From assembly GCF_014205255.1 (NCBI RefSeq), contig NZ_JACHNE010000001.1, positions 4,526,001 to 4,590,000 of the forward strand: a stretch of 64,000 bases of DNA. Direction: 5' to 3'. Under the pieces are notes generated by a model. That model was not told where the DNA came from. It did not search any database and saw only the letters and a program-made list of their open reading frames with translations. Position numbers and translations under genes: made by a program. The number at the start of each line of letters is the position of its first letter. The stretch's first letter is position 1. Below are positions 1 through 7,779 of this stretch, piece after piece. This DNA is from Streptomyces caelestis (lineage in GTDB: Bacteria > Actinomycetota > Actinomycetes > Streptomycetales > Streptomycetaceae).

Positions 1-1
1 G

Positions 2-1054
2 CCGCTCCTCCCGGACCCCCTCCGGCGTCTCGCCGCCTGGTGCGCGCTCCTCCTGCTCGTGTCCGGAGTCGTCTACGTCGGGATCCGGCTGTGCGACGAG
101 TTCCGGACCGCCGTCGTGCCCGTGCTGCTCGCGCTGCTCGGGACGGCCCTGCTCGGGCCCCTGCACCGGCGGCTGGTGAAGGCCGGGGTGCAGCGGTCGG
201 TCGCGGCCGGGCTCACCTGTGTCGCCGTCGTGGCCGTGGTCGGCGGGGCCGTGTACATCGTGGTCGCCGCGCTCCTCGACACGGGCGACGAGATCGTCGC
301 CTCGCTCCGGCAGGCCGCGCGAGGCATCTCCGAGCACTTCGGGGCGGCCGGGACCTCGCTGGAGGACCTGGCCTCCAACGCCCGGGAACTCCTGGGCAAG
401 TTCGGCGGCTCGGCCGCCTCCGGCGTGATCAGCGGCGTCAGCGTCGTCGGTGAGACCATCGCCATGGCCGTGCTCGCGCTGCTGCTCGTCTTCTTCTTCC
501 TGCGCGACTCCGACAAGGCCGCCGGGACGCTGCGGGCCCTGTCCCCGCGTGGCTCGGCCGACACCCTGGAGGCCGTGGCGCGGCGGGCCTTCCACGCCGT
601 CGAGGGCTTCATGCGCGGCACCACCTTCATCGCGCTCATCGACGCGCTGTGCATCACCGTCGGACTGCTCGTCCTCGACGTGCCCGGGGCGGCCGGGCTG
701 GGAGCGCTGGTCTTCGTCGGGGCGTACATCCCCTACCTCGGCGCCTTCATCTCGGGAGCCGTGGCCGTGCTGGTCGCGCTCGCCGACCGGGGTTTCGTCA
801 TCGCGCTGTGGGTGCTCGGGGTGGTGCTCGCGGTGCAGGTGCTGGAAGGACACGTGCTCCAGCCGGTGATCCAGAGCCGGACCGTGCAGATGCACCCGGC
901 GGTGGTGATGGTGGCGATCACGGCCGGGGCGTCGGTGGCCGGTGTCCTCGGGATGCTGCTCGCCGTACCGCTCACCGCGGCCGCCTTCGGCGTCCTCCAG
1001 GAGCTCCGCACCCGCTACGAGAGCCAGGAGCCGTCGGCGTCCGGGACGTCGTGA
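2..1054 (+). CDS. AI-2E family transporter (5' end outside window)
   Basis: Multi-pass inner-membrane protein of the AI-2E / PerM family (PF01594), whose members export small molecules or ions. The reading frame is open to the first base of the window, and the residues before the first internal GTG (position 59) form a normal first membrane helix (WCALLLLVSGVVYV). The true start therefore lies upstream and the gene is partial here. Several hydrophobic helices follow, with the family's C-terminal pattern of a GAYIPYLGAF loop and a terminal LGMLLAVPLTAA helix. The gene ends 4 bp before the convergent phosphatase gene stops. Substrate is unknown; autoinducer-2 transport should not be assumed from the name. 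Confidence 0.85.
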   Translation, partial: PLLPDPLRRLAAWCALLLLVSGVVYVGIRLCDEFRTAVVPVLLALLGTALLGPLHRRLVKAGVQRSVAAGLTCVAVVAVVGGAVYIVVAALLDTGDEIVASLRQAARGISEHFGAAGTSLEDLASNARELLGKFGGSAASGVISGVSVVGETIAMAVLALLLVFFFLRDSDKAAGTLRALSPRGSADTLEAVARRAFHAVEGFMRGTTFIALIDALCITVGLLVLDVPGAAGLGALVFVGAYIPYLGAFISGAVAVLVALADRGFVIALWVLGVVLAVQVLEGHVLQPVIQSRTVQMHPAVVMVAITAGASVAGVLGMLLAVPLTAAAFGVLQELRTRYESQEPSASGTS

Positions 1055-1058
1055 CCCG

Positions 1059-3197
1059 CTACGGCTGCCACGACCCGTCGCCCGAGCCGTTCACGGACTC
1101 GTAGAGCTCGAACCAGATGCTCTTGCCCTCGCCGCGGGGGTCCACCCCCCAGGCGTGCGCGAGCAGTTCCATCAGCACCAGGCCGCGGCCGGAGGACGCC
1201 AGCTCCCCGGGTCTGCGCTTGTGCGGCAGGTCGTCACCGGTGTCGGTGACCTCGATCCGCAGCCGCCGCTCACCTACCCCGCCGGTGATCTCGGCGACGA
1301 GCAGCGCGTCGGAGTCGGTGTGCACGAGGACGTTCGTCAGCATCTCGGACAGCAGCAGCACCGCCGAGTCGACCTGGTCGGGGGAGGACCAGTCGTGCAG
1401 CAGCTCGCGCAGTTGCTGCCGGGCCACCGCGACCCGCTCGGGCTCGGCCTGCGCGACCGTCAGCATGGTGCGCCGCACGGGAGCCCGCACGATCATGGTG
1501 TCGCCGCAGCCGCAGCCCTCGCCCTCCCGGCACAGCAGCAGCAGCGCGATGTCGTCCTCGCGGCGGTCGGCCAGCGGGCCGGTCGTGTGGTGCGAGGACG
1601 GCCCGTGCACGGCCTGCACCAGGGTGTCGGCGAGTTCCTCGAGATCGCCCTTGTGGTCCTCCAGGATCGCGCGCAGCCGCCGCCAGCCGGAGTCCAGGTC
1701 GTGGCCGCCGGTCTCGATCAGGCCGTCCGTGCAGATCAGCATGGTCTCGCCGGACTCCAGGGCCAGCCGGGTGGTGGGGTAGTCGGCGTCCGGGTCGATG
1801 CCCAGCGGCAGGCCCCCCGACGTCGGCCGCGTCAGCACCGTGCCGTCACCCATCCGGATCGCCGGGTCCGGATGCCCGGCCCGGGCGATGTCCAGCACAC
1901 CGGTCGCCGGGTCGACCTCGACGTACACACAGGTCGCGAAGCGCGGGTCGGCGGGATCCTCGTCGCTGATGCCGTGCAGGAAGCGGGAGGCGCGGGAGAG
2001 CACGGCGTCGGGGCGGTGGCCCTCCGAGGCGTACGCGCGCAGGGCGATGCGGAGCTGGCCCATCAGGCCCGCCGCCCGTACGTCATGGCCCTGGACGTCA
2101 CCGATGACCAGCGCGAACCGTCCGCTGGGCAGCGGGATCACGTCGTACCAGTCACCGCCGACCTGGAGGCCGCCGCCGGTGGGGACGTAGCGGGCGGCGA
2201 CGCTCATGCCCGGGATGCGCTGCGGGCCGAGCCTCGGCAGCATCGTGCGCTGGAGTCCGTCGGTCAGCGCCCGCTCGCTCTCGGCCACACCCGCCCGGGT
2301 CAGGGCCTGCGCCAGCATCCGCGCCACGGTCCCCAGCACGGACCGCTCGTCCGGCGTGAAGGCGACCGGGTAGGTGAAGGCCGCCATCCACGCGCCCATC
2401 GTGCGGCCGGCCACGGTCAGCGGCAGGAACGCCCAGGACCGGCGGCCGAAGCGCTGGGCGAGCGGCCAGGTCAGCGGGTAGCGGGCCTTGTACTGCTCGG
2501 GGGACGACAGGTACACCGCCCGGCCGGTCCGCACCACCTCGGCGGCCGGGTAGTCCGTGTCCAGCGCCATGTCGGAGAACGGGCTGTCGTCGCCCTGCTG
2601 CTGCCCGTGGTGCCCGATGATCGTCAGCCGGTCGCCCTTGACGCCGAACACCGCCAGCCCGTCCGGCGAGAACCCGGGCATCGACAGATTGGCCGTGACC
2701 CGCAGGACCTCCTGCGTGGAACGCGCCTCGGCCAGCGCCCGGCCCGCGTCCAGCAGGAACGCCTCCCGCGAGCGCCGCCAGTCGCCGGTGACCGCGCTGC
2801 GCCCGGCCGGGGAACCCGGCGTGGGCTCGGTGACCTCCTGGAGGGTGCCGATCAGCCGGTACGCCTTGCGGGCCCGGTCGAAGGACGGCTTGGAGCGGCT
2901 GCGGACGACCCGGACGATGCGGCCCTGCTCGTCCATGATCCGGATCCGTACCTCGGCGAGGGTGCCCTCGGCGACGGCGAGCTGGATCACGCCGGTGATC
3001 TCGTTCCAGTCGACCGGGTGCAGCCGGGCCCGGGCCTGGGCCTCCGTCAGGCTGACCTGTTCCGCGGGCAGCCCGAGCAACCGTGCCGCCTCGGCGTCGA
3101 CCGTGACCAGCCCGGTGGCGGTGTCCCAGTGCCACAGGCCGGTCGCGAGGGCTGCGAGAGCCTCCCCCACGGCGGGCAGGGGCTCGCCAGTGCGCAT
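1059..3197 (-). CDS. PAS-GAF-SpoIIE phosphatase with C-terminal ATPase domain
   Basis: A 712-residue RsbU-type signalling protein. Residues about 15-130 are PAS-like (GLWHWDTATG), 150-315 GAF-like, and 320-560 a PP2C/SpoIIE phosphatase with VGGDWYDV (346) and GDVQGHD (366), which carry the metal-binding aspartates. Residues 580-705 are an RsbW-like GHKL ATPase with an N-box (LLSEMLTNVLVHT), DTGDD and a GRGL box. Such proteins dephosphorylate anti-anti-sigma factors, while the ATPase domain acts as an anti-sigma kinase, so this one carries both opposing activities. ATG start with a weak AGG upstream. It is divergent from aspS, with the parS site between them. Confidence 0.9.
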   Translation of the reverse strand: MRTGEPLPAVGEALAALATGLWHWDTATGLVTVDAEAARLLGLPAEQVSLTEAQARARLHPVDWNEITGVIQLAVAEGTLAEVRIRIMDEQGRIVRVVRSRSKPSFDRARKAYRLIGTLQEVTEPTPGSPAGRSAVTGDWRRSREAFLLDAGRALAEARSTQEVLRVTANLSMPGFSPDGLAVFGVKGDRLTIIGHHGQQQGDDSPFSDMALDTDYPAAEVVRTGRAVYLSSPEQYKARYPLTWPLAQRFGRRSWAFLPLTVAGRTMGAWMAAFTYPVAFTPDERSVLGTVARMLAQALTRAGVAESERALTDGLQRTMLPRLGPQRIPGMSVAARYVPTGGGLQVGGDWYDVIPLPSGRFALVIGDVQGHDVRAAGLMGQLRIALRAYASEGHRPDAVLSRASRFLHGISDEDPADPRFATCVYVEVDPATGVLDIARAGHPDPAIRMGDGTVLTRPTSGGLPLGIDPDADYPTTRLALESGETMLICTDGLIETGGHDLDSGWRRLRAILEDHKGDLEELADTLVQAVHGPSSHHTTGPLADRREDDIALLLLCREGEGCGCGDTMIVRAPVRRTMLTVAQAEPERVAVARQQLRELLHDWSSPDQVDSAVLLLSEMLTNVLVHTDSDALLVAEITGGVGERRLRIEVTDTGDDLPHKRRPGELASSGRGLVLMELLAHAWGVDPRGEGKSIWFELYESVNGSGDGSWQP

Positions 3198-3305
3198 TGA
3201 CCTACTTTAAGAAGAAGCGATCGAACAGTGCCACCGATGACGGAAGTGTGCTCGATCGTTAACTGAGGAGAGTCGATCCTCGTCTGGCCGGTACGCTGGG
3301 GACGA

Positions 3306-3319
3306 GTTTCACGTGAAAC
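3306..3319. other. parS centromere site
   Basis: The sequence GTTTCACGTGAAAC is a perfect 14-bp palindrome identical to the Streptomyces parS consensus bound by ParB. It lies in the spacer between the SpoIIE phosphatase and aspS. In Streptomyces most parS copies cluster around oriC, so this supports an origin-proximal location for the left part of the window. No second perfect copy was seen in the window. Confidence 0.9.
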
Positions 3320-3354
3320 ACAGACCCCGATCAGCGAAGACTGGATGAACGACG

Positions 3355-5118
3355 ATGCATCGGTACAGGTCCCACACCTGCGGCGAGCTCCGCTCCTCTG
3401 ACGTCGGCACCGACGTCCGGCTGAGTGGCTGGCTGCACAATCGGCGCGACCTGGGCGGCATCCTCTTCATCGATCTGCGCGACCACTACGGCATCACGCA
3501 GCTCGTGGCCCGTCCCGGCACCCCCGCCTACGAGGCCCTCGACAAGCTGTCCAAGGAATCGACCGTCCGTGTCGACGGCAAGGTCGTCTCCCGCGGCGCC
3601 GAGAACATCAACCCCGACCTGCCGACCGGTGAGGTCGAGGTCGAGGTCGGCGAGGTCGAACTGCTCGGCGCGGCCGCCCCGCTGCCGTTCACGATCAACA
3701 CCGAGGACGGGGTGAACGAGGAGCGGCGCCTGGAGTACCGCTTCCTCGACCTGCGCCGCGAGCGCATGCACCGCAACATCATGCTGCGCACGGCGGTCAT
3801 CTCGGCCATCCGGCACAAGATGACGGCCCTCGGCTTCAACGAGATGGCGACGCCGATCCTGTCCGCGACCTCCCCCGAGGGCGCCCGCGACTTCGTCGTC
3901 CCGTCCCGCCTGCACCCGGGCAAGTTCTACGCCCTCCCCCAGGCCCCGCAGCAGTTCAAGCAGCTGCTGATGATCTCGGGCTTCGACCGCTACTTCCAGA
4001 TCGCGCCCTGCTTCCGTGACGAGGACGCGCGCGCCGACCGCTCGCCGGGCGAGTTCTACCAGCTCGACATCGAGATGAGCTTCGTCGAGCAGGAAGATGT
4101 CTTCCAGCCCGTCGAGAAGCTGATGACCGAGCTGTTCGAGGAGTTCGGCGGCGACCGCCACGTCACCTCGCCGTTCCCGCGGATCCCGTTCCGCGAGGCG
4201 ATGCTGAAGTACGGCTCCGACAAGCCCGACCTGCGCGCCCAGCTCGAACTCGTCGACATCACCGACATCTTCGAGGGCTCGGAGTTCAAGGCCTTCGCCG
4301 GCAAGCACGTCCGCGCCCTGCCGGTGCCGGACGTCTCCGCGCAGCCCCGCAAGTTCTTCGACCAGCTCGGCGACTACGCCGTCTCGCAGGGCGCCAAGGG
4401 CCTGGCCTGGGTCCGGGTCGCCGAGGACGGCTCCCTCTCCGGCCCGATCGCGAAGTTCCTCACCGAGGAGAACGTCGCCGAGCTGACCAAGCGCCTGTCG
4501 CTGGCGGCCGGCCACGCGGTGTTCTTCGGCGCGGGCGAGTTCGACGAGGTCTCGAAGATCATGGGCGCGGTCCGCGTCGAGGCCGCCAAGCGTGCCGGGC
4601 GCTTCGAGGAGGGCGTCTTCCGGTTCTGCTGGATCGTCGACTTCCCGATGTACGAGAAGGACGAGGAGACCGGCGCGATCGACTTCTCGCACAACCCCTT
4701 CTCCATGCCGCAGGGCGGCCTGGAGGCTCTGGAGACCCAGGACCCGCTGGACATCCTCGGCTGGCAGTACGACATCGTCTGCAACGGCGTCGAGCTGTCC
4801 TCCGGCGCGATCCGGAACCACGAGCCGGAGATCATGCTCAAGGCCTTCGAGATCGCCGGGTACGACCGCGAGACCGTCGAGGAGAAGTTCGCCGGCATGC
4901 TGCGCGCCTTCCGCTTCGGCGCCCCGCCGCACGGCGGTATCGCCCCGGGCGTCGACCGCATCGTGATGCTGCTCGCCGACGAGCCGAACATCCGCGAGAC
5001 CATCGCCTTCCCGCTCAACGGCAACGCCCAGGACCTGATGATGGGCGCGCCGACGGAGCTGGAGGAGGCGCGGCTGAAGGAGCTGCACCTGTCGGTGCGC
5101 AAGCCGCAGCCGAAGTAG
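3355..5118 (+). CDS. aspS: Aspartyl-tRNA synthetase
   Basis: Class IIb synthetase that charges tRNA-Asp; many actinobacterial forms are non-discriminating and also charge tRNA-Asn. The 587 residues match the bacterial-type length. Residues 1-110 are the OB-fold anticodon domain (LSGWLHNRRDLGG). Then comes the class II core with motif 2 (FRDEDARADRSPGEF), a GAD insertion domain at about 300-410, and motif 3 (GIAPGVDRIVMLL) near the C-terminus. The ATG at 3355 begins MHRYRSHTCGELR, the usual N-terminus. The gene is monocistronic and followed by a strong hairpin. Confidence 0.98.
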   Translation: MHRYRSHTCGELRSSDVGTDVRLSGWLHNRRDLGGILFIDLRDHYGITQLVARPGTPAYEALDKLSKESTVRVDGKVVSRGAENINPDLPTGEVEVEVGEVELLGAAAPLPFTINTEDGVNEERRLEYRFLDLRRERMHRNIMLRTAVISAIRHKMTALGFNEMATPILSATSPEGARDFVVPSRLHPGKFYALPQAPQQFKQLLMISGFDRYFQIAPCFRDEDARADRSPGEFYQLDIEMSFVEQEDVFQPVEKLMTELFEEFGGDRHVTSPFPRIPFREAMLKYGSDKPDLRAQLELVDITDIFEGSEFKAFAGKHVRALPVPDVSAQPRKFFDQLGDYAVSQGAKGLAWVRVAEDGSLSGPIAKFLTEENVAELTKRLSLAAGHAVFFGAGEFDEVSKIMGAVRVEAAKRAGRFEEGVFRFCWIVDFPMYEKDEETGAIDFSHNPFSMPQGGLEALETQDPLDILGWQYDIVCNGVELSSGAIRNHEPEIMLKAFEIAGYDRETVEEKFAGMLRAFRFGAPPHGGIAPGVDRIVMLLADEPNIRETIAFPLNGNAQDLMMGAPTELEEARLKELHLSVRKPQPK

Positions 5119-5149
5119 GCCTTCGGAGAGGTCGTAAGCGACTGTGGAT

Positions 5150-5177
5150 GGCCCGGAACCGGCGTCGGTTCCGGGCC
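5150..5177 (+). terminator. Intrinsic terminator of aspS
   Basis: A perfect 11-bp stem (GGCCCGGAACC with GGTTCCGGGCC) closes a 6-nt GGCGTC loop 31 bp after the aspS stop. There is no long T-run, which is common in Streptomyces. Confidence 0.8.
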
Positions 5178-5242
5178 ACTTCCATATCCAGGCGCGTCGA
5201 TGTGCAGCTCGTGTTCACATACATGTACTTCTGCTCAACCCG

Positions 5243-5271
5243 TTGACCCGGAACCTGAGCCTCCATAAAGT
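5243..5271 (+). promoter_or_regulatory. Sigma-70-type promoter of the MFS gene
   Basis: A -35 box TTGACC (5243-5248) and -10 box TAAAGT (5266-5271) are separated by exactly 17 bp and lie 60 bp before the MFS start codon. Confidence 0.6.
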
Positions 5272-5286
5272 CCCTTCGACAACGCG

Positions 5287-5307
5287 TACGTGACCGCTGT
5301 TCACGTA
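5287..5307. promoter_or_regulatory. Inverted-repeat operator candidate in MFS leader
   Basis: TACGTGA and TCACGTA form a perfect 7-bp inverted repeat with a 7-bp spacer, just downstream of the predicted transcription start. The size and position suit a dimeric GntR- or IclR-type repressor, but no regulator gene is adjacent. Confidence 0.45.
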
Positions 5308-5330
5308 TGTGCACATCGAGGGAGACAACG

Positions 5331-6674
5331 ATGTCAGACGCCGCAACAGCCATCCCCGAGGCCGAGCAGCGTGCGGTCGGCAAATTCCTGCGCCGCATGC
5401 TTCCGATCCTGGTCCTGATGCTGCTGGTCAACCAGATGGACCGGACGAACGTGGGCTTCGTCCAGAACGAACTGCGGGCCGATGTCGGGGTGAGCGCCAC
5501 CGCCTACGGCCTCGGCGCGGGCCTCTTCTTCATCGGGTACGCCCTGTTCGAGGTGCCGAGCAACATGCTCCTGGAGCGGTTGGGGGCCCGCGTCTGGCTG
5601 ACCCGGATCATGATCACCTGGGGTGCGGTGATCGTGGCGATGTGCTTCATCCACAACGTGTGGATGTTCTACGGCCTGCGCTTCCTGCTCGGTGTCGCGG
5701 AGGCCGGCTTCTTCCCCGGTGTGCTCCTCTACTTCACCCAGTGGCTGCCGGACTCCAGCCGAGGCCGCGCCAGTGCGATCTTCCTGGGCGGCTCGGCCAC
5801 GGCGTACATCGTCACCGGCCCGATCACCGGCGCCCTGCTGGAGCTGCACGGCGCGGGCGGTATCGCGGGCTGGCGGTGGATGTTCGCCCTGGAGGGCGCC
5901 TTCTCGATCCTGGTCGGCTTCATCGCCGGGTTCTTCCTCGTCTCCCGGATCAAGGACGCGACATGGCTGACACAGGAGGAGAAGGACGCGCTGAGCGAGG
6001 CGGTGGCGCGGGACAAGGAGGCGCGTGACCGGGCGCCGTCGGTGTCGCGGATGAAGCTGATCTTCCACCCGCAGGTCGCCGTCCTGACCGCGGTCTTCTT
6101 CGCGATGGCGCTGACCGGCTACGCGATCACGTTCTGGCTGCCGAGTCTGGTGGAGGAGATCGGCGGACTGTCCCCCTTCCAGATCGGCCTGCTGTCGGCG
6201 ATCCCCTGGATCTGCGCGGTGATCGCGATGTACACGATGAGCCACTTCACCGACCGGGCCCCGGACCGTCGCCCCTACCTCGCGGTCGCCCTGGTCCTGT
6301 CCGCGATCGGCACGTTCCTCGCCACGCTCGGGTCCCCCTGGTTCGGCCTCGCCGCCCTCACGCTCGCCGCGGTCGGCGGCAAGTGCGCGGCCACGCTGTT
6401 CTGGCCGATGGCCCAGTCGGGCCTCGACCTGAAGATCGCCGCACCGGGTCTGGCCCTGGTCAACTCCATCGGAAACCTGGGCGGGTTCGTGTCGCCGACC
6501 CTGTTCGGGTATCTGAAGGACACGACGGGCAGTACGAACGGGGGGCTGTACACCCTGTCGGCGGCGTCGATCCTGGCGGTTTTGGGGGTGGCGTTCGTGC
6601 GGCACACGAGCCGGGGGCCCAAGGCGGGCTCCGGCGATCGAACGGCGGTTGGAGGTGTGACGGCTGTGCGCTGA
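5331..6674 (+). CDS. MFS transporter, anion:cation symporter type
   Basis: A 447-residue major facilitator with twelve predicted helices. It resembles the ACS subfamily that takes up organic acids such as phthalate, tartrate or hydroxyphenylacetate. Near the N-terminus is NQMDRTNVGF, typical of that subfamily, and LLERLGARVWLTRIM is the conserved loop after helix 2. An in-frame ATG exists at 5307, but the ATG at 5331 is preceded by GAGGGAG at proper spacing and is preferred. Promoter and palindrome upstream suggest substrate-controlled expression. No catabolic genes flank it, so the substrate cannot be named. Confidence 0.85.
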   Translation: MSDAATAIPEAEQRAVGKFLRRMLPILVLMLLVNQMDRTNVGFVQNELRADVGVSATAYGLGAGLFFIGYALFEVPSNMLLERLGARVWLTRIMITWGAVIVAMCFIHNVWMFYGLRFLLGVAEAGFFPGVLLYFTQWLPDSSRGRASAIFLGGSATAYIVTGPITGALLELHGAGGIAGWRWMFALEGAFSILVGFIAGFFLVSRIKDATWLTQEEKDALSEAVARDKEARDRAPSVSRMKLIFHPQVAVLTAVFFAMALTGYAITFWLPSLVEEIGGLSPFQIGLLSAIPWICAVIAMYTMSHFTDRAPDRRPYLAVALVLSAIGTFLATLGSPWFGLAALTLAAVGGKCAATLFWPMAQSGLDLKIAAPGLALVNSIGNLGGFVSPTLFGYLKDTTGSTNGGLYTLSAASILAVLGVAFVRHTSRGPKAGSGDRTAVGGVTAVR

Positions 6675-6716
6675 ACGCGGACGACTCTGGCCGGGGAGAC
6701 GGAGCGCGCGAGGTGG

Positions 6717-7133
6717 TCAGTCTTCGGGCGCTTGTGAGCACTCCGGCCGTGACGTGAACAGGTCCTTGGCGTCCGTGACGGTGAGGGCGAGGTCCAACCA
6801 ATCGGTGAGGGCCTTGAGGTCGCTGCGGGTGGTCAGAAAGCCATCGATCTCGTCGGAGACGGAGACGCCGCGCTGCTCCAGGACGCGCAGGATCGCGGTG
6901 GCACAGCCCTCGGCGTGACCCTTGGCCCAGCCTTTCGCATGCTCGTCGGTCCAGCCGCCCAGCCTGGCGCGGTTCTCGGTCAGCTCATCGAGGGACAGGG
7001 AGCCGCGTTGGCTGAGCTCTCTGAGGAAGACGCTGAGACCGTGCGCGGACTTGATCGGGTGTACTCCCAAGCGTGTCTCCAGCACGGCGATCTGGATTGC
7101 CTTCACGAGGTCCGCCTCGGTCTCCGGGTCCAT
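6717..7133 (-). pseudogene. C-terminal remnant of an Rpn/PD-(D/E)XK transposase-like protein
   Basis: A 138-residue frame whose second half (AILRVLEQRGVSV, then LKALTDWLDLALTVTDAKDLF) matches the C-terminal tail of a family of about 300-residue Streptomyces proteins with an N-terminal Rpn-type PD-(D/E)XK nuclease domain. The nuclease domain is absent and no continuation is visible upstream, so this looks like a decayed relic. The EHAKGWAKGHAEG stretch is the family's charged linker. Expression is doubtful. Confidence 0.55.
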
Positions 7134-7214
7134 GGGTGAAGCCTAGGACGACAAAGAACGGTGTGTTCAGGGCTTGGGAGGCGGTCACCCTCTCGGGGTC
7201 CTGATCAGGTTCGT

Positions 7215-7247
7215 CCTGCCGGAGCGAGGCAGCCTCGCTCCGGCAGG
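7215..7247 (-). terminator. Terminator of the PH-domain gene
   Basis: A perfect 14-bp stem, CCTGCCGGAGCGAG with CTCGCTCCGGCAGG, closes a 5-nt GCAGC loop 44 bp beyond the stop of the minus-strand gene. It may also serve readthrough from the other side. Confidence 0.75.
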
Positions 7248-7290
7248 CGCCGTGCCCGGGATACGTTTCGGCATACCGCGCACGGTGCGC

Positions 7291-7656
7291 TCATCGAGCC
7301 ACGAACTGGGTCAGGATCGCCTGGACCTCGTAGATGTCGACGCCCTTGGTGAAGGTTTTTTCGATGGGGGTCGGGGTGCCGGAGATCCAGATTTTCAGCT
7401 CGGCGTCGAGGTCGAAGGTGCCGGCCGTTTCGACCGCGAAGTGGGTGATGCTGCGGTAGGGGACGGAGTGGTACTCCACCTTCTTGCCGGTGATGCCCTG
7501 CTTGTCGATCAGGATCAGGCGGCGGTCGGTGAAGAGGATGGTGTCGCGGATGAGGAGGAACGCGGCGTGGACCTGTTCGCCGTGGCCGAGGAGGCGGGCG
7601 TAGTCCTGCTGGGCCGATGCCGGGTCTACGGTGTGTGCGTTGCCGAACAGTGCCAT
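7291..7656 (-). CDS. PH domain-containing protein
   Basis: A 121-residue soluble protein matching the bacterial pleckstrin-homology family (bPH). The core has the alternating strands typical of the fold (DTILFTDRRLILIDKQG, YHSVPYRSITHFAVETAG). The listed frame reads 19 residues further upstream, but the ATG at 7656 is preceded by a GGGGG ribosome binding site and starts MALFGNAHTVDPA, as in homologues. The role of these proteins is not established. It is a single gene with its own terminator. Confidence 0.8.
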   Translation of the reverse strand: MALFGNAHTVDPASAQQDYARLLGHGEQVHAAFLLIRDTILFTDRRLILIDKQGITGKKVEYHSVPYRSITHFAVETAGTFDLDAELKIWISGTPTPIEKTFTKGVDIYEVQAILTQFVAR

Positions 7657-7718
7657 GGGAACCCCCGTGTGTGTGGCGGCGGCCGGGTGGCCGCTCTCAC
7701 GGGATCTTCGCAAAGCTC

Positions 7719-7753
7719 GGGGCCCGGGAGAAGGTCTCGTTCTCCCGGGCCCC
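7719..7753 (-). terminator. Terminator of metG
   Basis: A perfect 14-bp stem (GGGGCCCGGGAGAA with TTCTCCCGGGCCCC) closes a 7-nt loop, 27 bp downstream of the metG stop on the minus strand. Confidence 0.8.
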
Positions 7754-7779
7754 GTGCTGTAGCGAGCGTGTTACGGCTG

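Noticed and set aside
942..3200. A 752-codon open frame opposite the SpoIIE phosphatase
   Set aside because: Antisense shadow of a well-supported multidomain gene.
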